This document shows, one piece after another, positions 38,254-48,500 of a stretch of 64,000 nucleotides of DNA (position 1 is the first letter of the stretch; each line of letters starts with the position of its first letter). The notes under the pieces are model-generated. The model saw only the letters and a program-made list of their open reading frames with translations, was not told where the DNA came from and searched no databases. The translations under genes and the position numbers were made by a program. The DNA lies in contig FR890815.1 in assembly GCA_000433035.1 (NCBI GenBank), positions 62,001 through 126,000 on the forward strand. Reading direction: 5' to 3'. This DNA comes from Staphylococcus sp. CAG:324 (GTDB lineage: Bacteria > Bacillota_I > Bacilli_A > ML615J-28 > CAG-313).

Positions 38254-39153
38254 ATGAAAAAAATATTGTCAATACTATCAATATTTACTTTGACATTGGT
38301 TATGAGCAGTTGTTCACTTCTAAAAAATAAGTATGTTACAATGACAAATGGAGTTGATATCACGATTCCAAATGAGTATAAAGAACATATGCTTTTACCA
38401 AATCATATACCTAGTATGCATTTTGATTTAGAAAATGTTCGAATTTCAACTGATTCGACAAATGCTTTGGTTAAGTTTGTTCAAAATGATCCGTATGTCT
38501 TAAGCGATGCTATGGCCAACCATTTAGCAAGATATTCCAATGATCAAATCATCGAAACAAGAAGGGTCGAACGAGAAGAAAAAAAAGGTGCGAAATTAGG
38601 AAAGGATTATTTACCAATTGATGAGGGAACTCAATCCTTAGAAAAGATTATCATTGCAACACAGGACGATGGAACAAGAGTTTCCTATTCTTTTAGAACT
38701 TTTCAAAGTAATGGAAAAATTTATTATGCATATTCATATACTGAAAATATGTCCATAGCACTTGAAATGCCTTTAATGGTAGTAAAAGAAGAGAATATGA
38801 AAAAATTGGTATTGTTACCAATACCATATAATACGAAATATATTGTGGGTGGTTATAATATTGAGTTAGATAGTCTTTTAAAAAAGGATCAGTATTTAGA
38901 TACAACAAAAGAAAATTATTATATTTTTAATTATCCGACATATTTAAAAGCGATAAATACAGATTCAAGTTATTTAATAAATGAAGTTAAAAATTGGTAT
39001 ATCAAACATTGTAATGGTCATTTTGAAGAGAATCAATTTATTATTGAATATTTAGGTGTTAAATTTTGGATTGATTTTGATCAAGAAAAATTCAATAATG
39101 ATACAGAAAAAATAGAACCTGCATTTCAAATTAAATATATCGGTATCGCATAA
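38254..39153 (+). CDS. Lipoprotein of unknown function
   Basis: The product has 299 residues. The signal sequence (MKKILSILSIFTLTLVMSSC) ends in a lipobox with Cys at about 20. The mature part (MTNGVDITIPNEYKEH, LVKFVQNDPYVLSDAMANHL) matches no family that I recognise. The start at 38254 follows AAGGA; it is cotranscribed with tgt, but the two need not be related in function. A strong terminator follows. Confidence 0.75.
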   Translation: MKKILSILSIFTLTLVMSSCSLLKNKYVTMTNGVDITIPNEYKEHMLLPNHIPSMHFDLENVRISTDSTNALVKFVQNDPYVLSDAMANHLARYSNDQIIETRRVEREEKKGAKLGKDYLPIDEGTQSLEKIIIATQDDGTRVSYSFRTFQSNGKIYYAYSYTENMSIALEMPLMVVKEENMKKLVLLPIPYNTKYIVGGYNIELDSLLKKDQYLDTTKENYYIFNYPTYLKAINTDSSYLINEVKNWYIKHCNGHFEENQFIIEYLGVKFWIDFDQEKFNNDTEKIEPAFQIKYIGIA

Positions 39154-39157
39154 AACA

Positions 39158-39190
39158 AAAAACCTTGTAAACAATTTACAAGGTTTTTAT
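39158..39190 (+). terminator. Rho-independent terminator
   Basis: AAAAACCTTGTAAA (39158-39171) pairs perfectly with TTTACAAGGTTTTT (39175-39188). Confidence 0.92.
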
Positions 39191-39281
39191 TTTTTTAAAA
39201 TAAAAAGGTTAAAAAAATGAATATTTAAGAACTCATCTTCATATTTTTATATGATAAGAAAAATTCAATAATTTTAATTAA

Positions 39282-39351
39282 AAAATATTGTATAATTTAA
39301 AAGATTTTAAATCTATACCTTTATGATAAAGGTTAAATTATACAATATTTT
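39282..39351. repeat. Long inverted repeat with nested hairpins
   Basis: AAAATATTGTATAATTTAA (39282-39300) is perfectly complementary to 39333-39351 (19 bp). Between the arms lie two further palindromes, AGATTT-T-AAATCT (39302-39314) and ACCTTTA-TGA-TAAAGGT (39317-39333). It lies about 190 bases before the second SipW operon and could be an operator array, a regulatory RNA fold or a remnant of a small mobile element. Confidence 0.75.
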
Positions 39352-39441
39352 ACCATTTTTTTCCAATAAAGTCAATAATTTAGTTAAAATAGATGAATTT
39401 TAATATAAATTTAATGTTTTAATGATACATTTAAAAATTCG

Positions 39442-39477
39442 TAAAGGTATACCTTTAAAGACGTTTTATAGTATAAT
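39442..39477 (+). promoter_or_regulatory. Promoter region with TAAAGGTATACCTTTA palindrome
   Basis: A perfect 16-base palindrome (39442-39457) sits where the -35 would be for the TATAAT at 39472-39477; no normal -35 box is present. Its half-site TAAAGGT also appears, inverted, at 39317-39333. This suggests that a regulator binds here to control the SipW/TasA-like operon. The rest of 39191-39544 is AT-rich and non-coding. Confidence 0.65.
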
Positions 39478-39544
39478 TAAAAAATTAAATTATCTTATTT
39501 ATAATAAATAATAAAGTTTTTTAATCAAACGGGAAGGAAGAAAG

Positions 39545-40237
39545 ATGTCTGAAAAAATACAAAGTCAATTAAAGCAAAATATAACTAAATTTGGAGTGTT
39601 AAATATAATTGGGGTTATATTATTGGTTATATTTTTACCATTGGTTATTTTAAATTTGATATTCATTATTCAAGGATGGATTCATCCAGACAAGGTACCA
39701 ATGATTTTTGATACTGCCCCATTAATTGTTGTATCAGATTCAATGACAATTGAAAAAGATGAAAGTGGAAATATCATTAGTGGAGCTTTTAATAAAAACG
39801 ATTTAATTTTTATTAAAAAAGTAGATCCTACTACTTTAAAAGAAGGAGATATTATTACCTATGTTGCAAAGGATGGTTCAATTGTAACCCATAGAATTTT
39901 TTTGAAGGGAACCACAGAAGATAAAAATGCTTCTGCTTTTGTAATGAAAGGGGATTATAATACTTCAATTGATCAAGATCCCATTTCTTATAACCAAGTT
40001 GTGGGTCTTTATAAAGGAAGAATTGCGGGAATTGGTGGGGTGGCTAATTTTCTTCAATCACCAATTGGTGTCATTGTTGTTTTAGGATTGCCATTGGCCT
40101 GCATTTTAATTATTGATTTAATTAAAAAGAAAAAAGAAAATCAACTTGCTAATTCAAAAAACGCCGAATTAGAAACTGAACTAGCACAATTGAAAGCAGA
40201 AAAGGCGCAAAAGGGATGGAAAGATTCATCTCGTTAA
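39545..40237 (+). CDS. sipW: SipW-type signal peptidase I
   Basis: The product has 230 residues. Membrane helices lie at about 17-45 and 175-195, with a coiled-coil-like tail rich in Lys/Glu/Ala/Gln (about 200-225). The active-site Ser is in VVSDSMT (the family usually has S-G-S-M, so Gly is replaced by Asp), the His is in VTHRIF, and the third motif is KGDYN. It heads the operon and should process the AKY-type signal peptides of the proteins at 40310, 41965 and 43710. RBS GGAAGG. Confidence 0.88.
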   Translation: MSEKIQSQLKQNITKFGVLNIIGVILLVIFLPLVILNLIFIIQGWIHPDKVPMIFDTAPLIVVSDSMTIEKDESGNIISGAFNKNDLIFIKKVDPTTLKEGDIITYVAKDGSIVTHRIFLKGTTEDKNASAFVMKGDYNTSIDQDPISYNQVVGLYKGRIAGIGGVANFLQSPIGVIVVLGLPLACILIIDLIKKKKENQLANSKNAELETELAQLKAEKAQKGWKDSSR

Positions 40238-40309
40238 GTTTTGGTATTCACATGGCCACACATGAAAATACATATATAAATTGATATATTAAATTTAAGG
40301 GAGGAAAAA

Positions 40310-40906
40310 ATGAAAAAAAATAAAATTTTTACATTAGGATTAGTTATTACTTTTGTTTTTGTCGTATCACTAACTTTAGTATCTGGAACATTTGCTAAAT
40401 ATACATCGACAGTAACTGGTAATGACAGTGCAAGCGTTGCTAAATGGGCTTTTCAATATGGAACAAGCGAAGGAACGTTATCAGATGTTGATTTATCATC
40501 AACTAAAACAATTGCATTCAATTTATTTGATACTATTTTAGACACAGATGGAGATCCAGAAACTGATGTAGCAGCAAATAAAATTGCTCCAGGAACAAAG
40601 GGTAGTTTTCAATTTGTAGTCAAAAATACTTCTGAGGTTAATGCAACCTTTGACTTAACACTAGAAGTAGTAGGTGCACAAGTACCATTTGAATATACAA
40701 TTCAAGTAGATGAAGGAAGTGCTAGCGAAGCATCTACTACCGTACCTAGTTTAACTACTCAAGCGATTGATATGAATACTTCTGTAACTGTTACAATCAC
40801 TTGGGAATGGCCATTTGATGGTAACGATACGGCTGATACAACTTTAGGATTAGCAGCATCTACTGTAGAGGTTAATGCAACAATTGTATTTGTTCAAGTT
40901 GACTAG
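40310..40906 (+). CDS. TasA/camelysin-like major subunit candidate
   Basis: The product has 198 residues. The signal peptide ends SGTFAKYTSTVTG, followed by SASVAKWAFQYG, a typical SipW-class start. The mature domain has APGTKGSFQFVVKN and the C-terminal ITWEWPF-x-DTADTTLG, hallmarks of the camelysin/TasA group of secreted fibre proteins. It is the smallest and cleanest subunit, has a strong ribosome site (GGGAGG), and is followed by a structured RNA element instead of a tight gene junction. It is therefore probably the most abundant product of the operon. Polymerisation is inferred from the family. Confidence 0.82.
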   Translation: MKKNKIFTLGLVITFVFVVSLTLVSGTFAKYTSTVTGNDSASVAKWAFQYGTSEGTLSDVDLSSTKTIAFNLFDTILDTDGDPETDVAANKIAPGTKGSFQFVVKNTSEVNATFDLTLEVVGAQVPFEYTIQVDEGSASEASTTVPSLTTQAIDMNTSVTVTITWEWPFDGNDTADTTLGLAASTVEVNATIVFVQVD

Positions 40907-41089
40907 TATTTCAGTGTTATACATTTAAAGCCACAAGTATATATAAGCGCATAGATAGATTGTGGCCTATCAAAGCGCTTATATTTATGGCGTTAAACAG
41001 GATGGATGAAAAGATATATTTTTACTAAAGTATAGTTTCAAAAGGCAAAATGTATTTTATTAAAAATATAGTATAAGGAGGGAAGAACG
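40907..41089 (+). ncRNA. Intra-operon structured RNA with pseudoknot-like pairing
   Basis: GCCACAA (40930-40936) pairs with TTGTGGC (40960-40966), while ATATAAGCGC (40941-40950) pairs with GCGCTTATAT (40975-40984). The two stems interlock, the order expected of an H-type pseudoknot, and GATAG/CTATC (40954-40958 with 40967-40971) can form in between. It has no T-run, so it is not a standard terminator. It may process or attenuate the mRNA after the major subunit gene. Confidence 0.6.
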
Positions 41090-41938
41090 ATGAAGAAAAA
41101 ATATAAAAGTGCCCAGCGCTTATTAGGTTATCATGTATATTTCAACACAATCAGAGATTCTAATGGCCAAATAGTTGCCAAAATCAAAAGACATCAAATT
41201 GTTTCCCATGATGATTTATTTTTTAAATCCGTTCTTAGTTCTAATACAATAATTGATGTAACTGCTAAGGAATTAAAGAATAGGAAGATCAAATATACCC
41301 TTTATAATGAACAAACTAAAGAAATATTTGCTAAGGCCGATCGTTTTTTTAACATCTATACCCTTGAAAATAATTATTTAGGTTCTTTTTTTAATTCAAC
41401 AAAGTCAATTCTCTTTATTATAAGATGTACTATTTTTGCTATTTTAGCACTTTTTATTAGTTTTGTTAGCCTACAAACGACTGGCAATCCAACAAGACCT
41501 AAAGAAATTGTGATTAGTGAAAGAGATGGGGACATTATTTTAGATGAATGGAATATTTTCGGTAGCCAAATAGGGGATAAAATTTTATATCCGGGAAAAA
41601 TGGGTGAATATTATTTTAGTATTACCAATCCTAATTCCAAAGATATTATACTATCAATCGAATTTACTGAAGATAATAAAGATACACTTCCTATTGTATA
41701 CCGGTTGGTTTGTAAGAATGAATATCTTTGTGGTGAAACAAACAATTGGATTGATATTGATGAATTGTATGCTAATGAAATTTTAATTCAATCTAATCAA
41801 ACCATACAATTTAGACTAGATTGGAATTGGCAAGATGTGGATAATGATGAATTTGAGACAGAATTAGGAATAGATAATAATGCAACCTATACCCTCTTTG
41901 TGGCCATTACTTCAATACTTATTTATCCAAATCATTAA
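41090..41938 (+). CDS. Single-pass membrane protein with TasA-like outer domain
   Basis: The product has 282 residues. About 105 cytoplasmic residues come first, then a membrane helix (IIRCTIFAILALFISFVSL, about 105-123). An outer domain follows with YPGKMGEYYFSITN and FRLDWNWQ-x-EFETELG, which mirrors PGTKGSFQFVVKN and ITWEWPF-x-TADTTLG of the neighbouring subunit. It lacks a cleavable signal, so it may be a membrane base or anchor for the fibre. The cytoplasmic part (ITRDSNGQIVAKIK-like) is not assigned. RBS GGAGGG. Confidence 0.7.
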   Translation: MKKKYKSAQRLLGYHVYFNTIRDSNGQIVAKIKRHQIVSHDDLFFKSVLSSNTIIDVTAKELKNRKIKYTLYNEQTKEIFAKADRFFNIYTLENNYLGSFFNSTKSILFIIRCTIFAILALFISFVSLQTTGNPTRPKEIVISERDGDIILDEWNIFGSQIGDKILYPGKMGEYYFSITNPNSKDIILSIEFTEDNKDTLPIVYRLVCKNEYLCGETNNWIDIDELYANEILIQSNQTIQFRLDWNWQDVDNDEFETELGIDNNATYTLFVAITSILIYPNH

Positions 41939-41964
41939 AAGAATTTGTAAGAAAGGAGCTACTA

Positions 41965-43146
41965 ATGGATAAAAAGACAACAAAAAATAAAATATGTATT
42001 TTACTTGGCTTGCTGATATTGGCAACTGGTCTTGCCATTAGTGGTAAGATAGGTAGATCAACTACATTTGCTAAATATAAAACCATTATTGATTCAAATT
42101 CTAGTACCTCAACTATTGCTAGGTGGGATATTCGAACGATAAAAAAAGATAAAACTGAAGTGAGTATGCTTGGTGAGGGGTTTAAATTATCACAAGCAGG
42201 TGAGAATGGCAATTGGTTTTTTACGATTTATAATTTATCAGATGTAAAAGCACAAATTGCAAAGGGATCTAAAATTCGTTTACGCCTTGATAGTGACAAT
42301 TTTATCAATAAACAAAATTTAACATGGAATTTTTTATCAGGAAATAACCCCATTACTTTTTCAATCTATTTATATCATTGTGATATTGCCCAAATTGTAA
42401 GTTATCAAAAACTAGATTCTTCTGAAATCATTTCGTTAGATGAATATTGCAATTTGACTTTAGAAGAACAAGCGAATTATCAAGAAAGAATTGATGAAAG
42501 TATAGATAAAACGTTGTTACTTCAAACCTCAGAAGAATTGATATTGAATAAAGCCATTGAGGAAAAAGATAATGGGAGTATTACTTATTTTTATGCTGAA
42601 AAGGACTTGAGTAGTTTAGCTCAAGAACTCATTGCTTTGGATATGGAAGGATACAAAACCTTTAGAGTGAATTGGAGTGTATCAGAAAGTAGTGCTGATG
42701 TGGATGGAATTCAAGCAAAATATCAAGCTTATCGACTATCAGATACCAATATAGGCTTTGATGGTTTAGTACAAACATATGAAATTCAAGGCAAAACGTA
42801 TTATCTTGGTTATAATGAATATGATTATTTTGATTATTTAAACTATATATCACAAACGGGTGTAAATGGTGAACCAGCTTTTGTTTTTCCTAATACTAAT
42901 GGTATTGTTGGACAAACGATGAAGGTTGCTTATTCTAATCTTACAACTTCTCAAAAAACGCAAATTGAAAATTATGTGGCAGGAAATACACTAGAAAGTT
43001 TAGAAAAAGTTGTTGAAAGAAATACATATGAAATGTATGAAACATTTTTACACGATAAAATAGATTTTGAAAATAGTTTAGGATATCTTCAATATGGACT
43101 ATATTGTAGTATCATTTTTGATTTAAAAATAGAACAGGTAGACTAG
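41965..43146 (+). CDS. Secreted protein with SipW-type signal peptide, minor subunit
   Basis: The product has 393 residues. The signal peptide (ILLGLLILATGLAISG) ends TTFAKYKTIID, followed by STSTIARWDI, parallel to SVAKWAF in the major subunit. The N-terminal 150 residues look like a TasA-type domain (NWFFTIYNLSDVKAQI) and the rest is unassigned. It sits 4 bases before the second signal peptidase of the operon. Probably a minor fibre component or adaptor; not proven. Confidence 0.72.
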   Translation: MDKKTTKNKICILLGLLILATGLAISGKIGRSTTFAKYKTIIDSNSSTSTIARWDIRTIKKDKTEVSMLGEGFKLSQAGENGNWFFTIYNLSDVKAQIAKGSKIRLRLDSDNFINKQNLTWNFLSGNNPITFSIYLYHCDIAQIVSYQKLDSSEIISLDEYCNLTLEEQANYQERIDESIDKTLLLQTSEELILNKAIEEKDNGSITYFYAEKDLSSLAQELIALDMEGYKTFRVNWSVSESSADVDGIQAKYQAYRLSDTNIGFDGLVQTYEIQGKTYYLGYNEYDYFDYLNYISQTGVNGEPAFVFPNTNGIVGQTMKVAYSNLTTSQKTQIENYVAGNTLESLEKVVERNTYEMYETFLHDKIDFENSLGYLQYGLYCSIIFDLKIEQVD

Positions 43147-43150
43147 TCCA

Positions 43151-43678
43151 ATGTTAAAGATAATTTATAAATTCATTTCTTTTTTTCTTGCATTTTTCTT
43201 TGTTATTCTTTTTCTTTTCTTATCAGTGTATTTGATAAAAAGAATAATTGATAAAGATCAACCAACTACTGTTTGGGGCATTGCTTTTTTTGAGGTATCT
43301 ACAGGCAGTATGGAACCAGAAATAATGATTGGTGATTTGATCATTACTAAAAAGATAAAAGATGATCAGTATCAAGTAGGCATGATTGTTACATATTTGC
43401 CACCAAATGCTAAAACACCAGTTACCCATCAAATTGTAAAGCGTGATGGTAATATTATTACAACAAGAGGAATAAATGAAGAAACAAACAATATTGATGA
43501 TGAACCTTTTGATGTATCATGTATTATTGGTAAAAAAATAGGAATATGGCACCAATATAATCGATTTGCCAATTTCATTAAATCTCCATTTGGCATTATT
43601 GTTTTTGTTTTGGGCGGATTTTTAATTATTGAGGGGTATGTATATATTGATAAAAAAATAAAAAAAGTAATCAAGTAA
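43151..43678 (+). CDS. sipW: Second SipW-type signal peptidase of the operon
   Basis: The product has 175 residues and is compact. An N-terminal helix (about 5-28) is followed by STGSMEPEIMIGD with the active Ser, VTHQIV with the His, and a C-terminal helix (about 147-166). In the third conserved motif, where the other two enzymes have GDAN or GDYN, this one reads RGINEE, so the usual Asp is replaced by Ile. It may have altered specificity or activity. It lies between minor-subunit genes in the same operon as the peptidase at 39545. Confidence 0.87.
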   Translation: MLKIIYKFISFFLAFFFVILFLFLSVYLIKRIIDKDQPTTVWGIAFFEVSTGSMEPEIMIGDLIITKKIKDDQYQVGMIVTYLPPNAKTPVTHQIVKRDGNIITTRGINEETNNIDDEPFDVSCIIGKKIGIWHQYNRFANFIKSPFGIIVFVLGGFLIIEGYVYIDKKIKKVIK

Positions 43679-43712
43679 GTAAAGATATACTTTATTTAGA
43701 AAGGAGAAGATG

Positions 43713-44330
43713 ATGAAGAGAAAATATTTGCTCATTTTATATTTAGTTTTTGTATGTGTAGTTTTAATCACATCATCAACTCTAGCTAAATATATTCACA
43801 CATCTACAACTAAAACTAGTTTTACAATTGGTGATAAATTATATTTTAATTATGAAAGATCGGATTTATTTAGAAATAATCAGTTAATTGTAGGATATGA
43901 AACCGAATATGATGATGATGGCATCATCCATAAAAGAATTGAAACAATGAATGTAATGCCAGGAGATGATTTAAGTTACCATTTTTATGTCAGCAATTAT
44001 AATTCAAAAACATTAGATTATAATGGGTTAGTAGGCGAGTTTCTTCCTATTACCACCGCAATGATTTCACTTCCTGTAAAAGGGCAAACGTATGATGTCA
44101 ATTGTACAATAAGTTTTAGGCAAGTACCTACAGATGGAAGTGTAGCAACAACACAATTTTCATTGTTGACTAATAAGATAGCTTTACCACCATATGAACA
44201 AGAAAAGGTAAAATATGAATTTAAAATCAATTGCATTTTAGATGATCAGTTATCAAATACAACAAGTGATGACTATTTTGGAGCAACTTTATCCATTTAC
44301 TTATTTATCAATGCTGCATCTAGTATTTAA
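43713..44330 (+). CDS. Secreted protein with SipW-type signal peptide, minor subunit
   Basis: The product has about 205 residues. The signal peptide ends SSTLAKYIHTST. The mature part (NVMPGDDLSYHFYVSN and VKYEFKINCIL-x-SDDYFGATLSIYLF) keeps the TasA-type pattern of a PGD-led strand and a C-terminal acidic turn before the last strand. Two ATGs are adjacent (43710 and 43713); the second has better spacing from AAGGAG. It is a small, probably minor subunit. Confidence 0.72.
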   Translation: MKRKYLLILYLVFVCVVLITSSTLAKYIHTSTTKTSFTIGDKLYFNYERSDLFRNNQLIVGYETEYDDDGIIHKRIETMNVMPGDDLSYHFYVSNYNSKTLDYNGLVGEFLPITTAMISLPVKGQTYDVNCTISFRQVPTDGSVATTQFSLLTNKIALPPYEQEKVKYEFKINCILDDQLSNTTSDDYFGATLSIYLFINAASSI

Positions 44331-44353
44331 TCCATAGAAAGAAGGAGGATTTT

Positions 44354-45532
44354 ATGATAGAAAGAAAAATATTTAATATGCGGTTACATGTTTTACTGAT
44401 GTTAGTATTTTTATTTGTTATTCTTTTACTTGTCAATATATCATTCAATCCGACTTCATCAAGATATATTAAACAAGAAAAAGATGAGATTTTGGCTTTA
44501 TATACTTCTCTTTATTTTAATAGTGATAGAAATCATATGAGTATGTCATTAGAAGATAACAAAGGGTATGTGAATTTTAAATTGATGAATTATATTGGTG
44601 AAGATGTTACGCAAAGAGATATTGAATATATAATTGAAAAACCTTCTAAATTTTATAACTCTAAAGGCGAAGTTATGGAAAACCCTAGTGGTGAGGAAGA
44701 TTTGTATGTTTTAGATGTATGGGGAAAACCTAAAAAAATTGGTAATGATACATATAAATATCAATCAACAATTGTTCAAAATGATGGAGAAATAAGCGAT
44801 GGGGGAAATTATACTTTTCTATATGAAAAACTGGGTTCTAGTGCCGTGGGCAAAACCCATAATTTAACAATTCAGATGGTTAGAGAAGAAAGTACTGAAA
44901 TGACAAGAGTAGAAAATGTTTCTGTGGTAGTTCAACTCATCAAACCTTATCGAGAAGTTTTTATTATCGATATTCTTGTTTCTAATCGATTAATTGTTTT
45001 TTCTCAAACTGTGAGTGAAGTTTTTGAAACACAAAATCAAGTTCTTTATATTCAATCAAGTAATATCTATTCACATTATAAAAGCAATGGTGAATATTAT
45101 CCGAGAACAGCAAATATCAATGGTGAGGTTTATGAATATACTTCTAAAGCATTTTTGGTTACAATTTATTGGGATCATGTCTTGTTAAATCTTCATATGT
45201 TAGATGATATTCATATAGGTATTGGTGAAAACCCTAGTAATTTAGATATTACAAAACCTTATATTGTTGATGTTTACACTCAGAAAGACCGCGGATATTT
45301 AGAAATATATATTCCTCAAGCTTCCAATTTTCATTTGAATTTTTTACCAACCACAACTGCTTATACAATAGATGCGAAAATTGAAGTATGTGTCAGAAAA
45401 AATGATGGTTTAGAAACCTATGTTTTATATGATGAACAGTTTGGAGGATATGAACATATTAAAAAGGCTAATTTGCCTAATAAAAATGATGAAAATGTAG
45501 ATCAAGAAGTTGTGAATCTTGTTACGAAATAA
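44354..45532 (+). CDS. Exported protein of the SipW/TasA-like operon
   Basis: The product has 392 residues. An N-terminal membrane segment (LHVLLMLVFLFVILLLVNI) is followed by PTSSRYIKQEKDE, a weaker form of the AKY signal. The body (VNFKLMNYIGEDVTQRDI, GNYTFLYEKLG) looks beta-rich. I recognise no domain in the C-terminal half. It precedes the giant adhesin and may bridge it to the fibre; this is from context only. RBS AAGGAGGA. Confidence 0.65.
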   Translation: MIERKIFNMRLHVLLMLVFLFVILLLVNISFNPTSSRYIKQEKDEILALYTSLYFNSDRNHMSMSLEDNKGYVNFKLMNYIGEDVTQRDIEYIIEKPSKFYNSKGEVMENPSGEEDLYVLDVWGKPKKIGNDTYKYQSTIVQNDGEISDGGNYTFLYEKLGSSAVGKTHNLTIQMVREESTEMTRVENVSVVVQLIKPYREVFIIDILVSNRLIVFSQTVSEVFETQNQVLYIQSSNIYSHYKSNGEYYPRTANINGEVYEYTSKAFLVTIYWDHVLLNLHMLDDIHIGIGENPSNLDITKPYIVDVYTQKDRGYLEIYIPQASNFHLNFLPTTTAYTIDAKIEVCVRKNDGLETYVLYDEQFGGYEHIKKANLPNKNDENVDQEVVNLVTK

Positions 45533-45553
45533 AAAAGAAAGGAGATAGCAACG

Positions 45554-48500
45554 ATGAGAAAAATTTTTACAATTGGCTCAATAGTGATGTCGGCTTTCAT
45601 CGGAATCGTAGTGATTTGTCTGATTGCTTTTATCATTAAACCTCAAGAGAAAGTAAATGCGGCCGAAGAATATACCCTAACGGTAAACAAAGTTTCTACA
45701 ATTAGTGTGTATGTTAGCGGTCAAGGAGTAAAACTAAAGGATAGTACTTTAGATGTGGATACCTATATTGTAGAGGAAAATACAGAAGTTACGATTAGAG
45801 CAATTAATGAATCAAGAATTTTTCAAAGTTGGGTTATTACAGATGATAATAATCAAACTTTACCTCAAAATGGTGCTACTACTCATATCTTGTCTTTTAT
45901 TCCTAATTGTAATATGCATATTGCAACGATGAGAAAAGATGCCACAACAGAAGATTATGGTAGATATATGTATAATCGTTTTTTAATTGAAACCGCACAA
46001 GATTTAATTGATTTACAAGATATTATTGCTTATGGAAACAATGTCAAAGATACTGATACAAGCATCATTGAAAAATATGATCATTTTTATGATAAATTTA
46101 GTGAATATGCGAATTTAACCACCAATAAAGAAAAGGCTAATTTTATTATCAATCATAATTTATATGATCGCCTTCAAACGGGATACTTTTTAGTTGCCAA
46201 TAATTTATCTTTATATGATGAAAATTTTACAGGAATTGGCAATAAAAACAGACCATTTAGAGGTGTTATGTGTGGACTTAGTAATAATGAAATCTCAAGT
46301 ATTTTTTTAACATTAAGTACTACGGAGGCTAGTGATGAACATTATTATGGTCTTTTTGGTTATCTAGATAAAGAAGCAGTTGTTAGAAATTTGAATATTA
46401 CAACTAGCATTGGTATTAGTAAAAATGAGTCTATTAGTCAAAACACAATTTATGCAGGGGGTCTAGCAGGGCAAATCAATGAGGCTTTACTTTCTAATGT
46501 GACAGTAAAATTAAGTACAGGTATTCATGCTAATGATGCTACCATTTATGTTGGAGGGATTGCCGGAAAGATGAATGGCGGACTTGATGAAATGAATACA
46601 GTCAAATATGATGGCAATCAAGGAAGTTGGATTATTCAATCAAACTCTAGTCATAATATATATGTCGGTTTAGTATCAGGATATGGAACAAATGTCTATA
46701 TCAATCGTTTTGATGTGGATACATCGGGACTTTCAATTGATGTAAGCAATTTTAAGATGGGAAATTACAATACCAATAGTAATATTTATGCGGGAAATCT
46801 TTTTGGTTATTTAGACATCACAAAGGATACAAGAATCAATCATATTCATTTTAATGGTAAACAAAAACAAACACTCTATGCTAGTATGAATATTGGCAAT
46901 GCATATGTCGGAGGATTAGTAGGATATGTATATGCGAATGCTAATTTAGATGTCGGAGTTGTTCAATTTGATAATAGTGATAGTGAAAAATCCCTATTTA
47001 CAGCTCAATCATTAGATAGCAATAGTCAAGCCAATGTATATACTGCTGGTCTTTTTGGTTATGTGTTAGGGAATTATTTAAATGCGAATGAGGATTTTAA
47101 AAATGCCATTACAACTACAGAAATTGATGGGAAAATAGTATATAACTATCGATATTTGTTTAATGGTAACTATCAAATCCAATCTTTACAAAATGGTAAA
47201 GAAGACAAAAACAATACTTTTGGTAAAAGTATTGCGGGGGGGATTGTTGCGAAGGGTTTGTTTAACATAAATGGTCTTTCGGAAAATCAAAGAAGTGAAA
47301 TCTTTTTATCTAGTGAACAATCATCTTTTCAAGTTAGTGCTATACAGACAAGTTCCGCTAATCATATAGAGGGGAAACAAATTGATATAACAACGGATAA
47401 GGAGCACTGTATTGCAGGATTAGTATTTGGTGTAATATCCAAAGAAACTTTTGCGTATACCTTTAAAAATATAAATATCTATGCTAATCATGCGGATGTT
47501 TTAGCAATTAGAGAAATAGGGTCTTTAGGAATCGGTGATCTATCAACTGGTGGTTTTATCGGTTATTCGATGGGAACAAGTTATTCAAATATAGCATTGT
47601 ATTTAAATAATGGATCAATTCAATCAAGAAGTTTATCTTATGAAACTAAAAATGCTCAAGTTGATACCAATAATACATATTGTGGTGGCTTTATTGGTGA
47701 TTTTAGAGGACCAAATGCTACAATGCATAATATTAAGATAGACGGGTATGATTTTAAAAATCAAAAACAAATGGGGACAACAACGAAAATCGAATCCATT
47801 CAAAACACTATTCCAGGGGGAGGAGATTATAGAGGAGAAAACTATACTGGTGGTCTAATTGGGCGAATTTATCAAGTATCTCGTGTTGAGGCATCATCCT
47901 ATATTGGTTCAAATTTAGATACAGATAGCATTCAAATGCAAGGTCATGAAAGTCCAGATAGTGCTTTTTGTGGTGGTTTAATTGGATTTATTAAAAATAA
48001 TGCTAAGACAGATACGGAAAAAATCATCCTTTCTAATTGTATGGTTAAAAATGCTTTAATAGATGGAAGGGCAACCACAACAATTATATATGGAAATCCT
48101 GATATATATGTTTCGGGTTTAGTGGGAGCATGTTATACTTCAGATTCATTTAATACAGTATATATTGAAAGTTCTAACGTATATCATAGCACTATTCAAT
48201 GTTTGGGCAATGAACGAATTGAGGCTTTTGCATCAGGTATTTTAGGAGCAGCCACTTGGGCGGGAACGCATTATATAAATGATTGTTATGTATATGGATC
48301 TAAAATTGTGGCAACTTCTAATTCCGCCACTGATTTGGCAACTCCACGTAAAGATAATGCCTATGTTGCCGGAATTTGTTCACATCTAACATCAACAACA
48401 ATGTATGTCAATCATTGTGTAGTTGTAGACTCTTTGTTAGATTCAATCTCTCAAAATGGTGATTCATTTGCAAGTGGAATGGTTTATCATTATCAATCGA

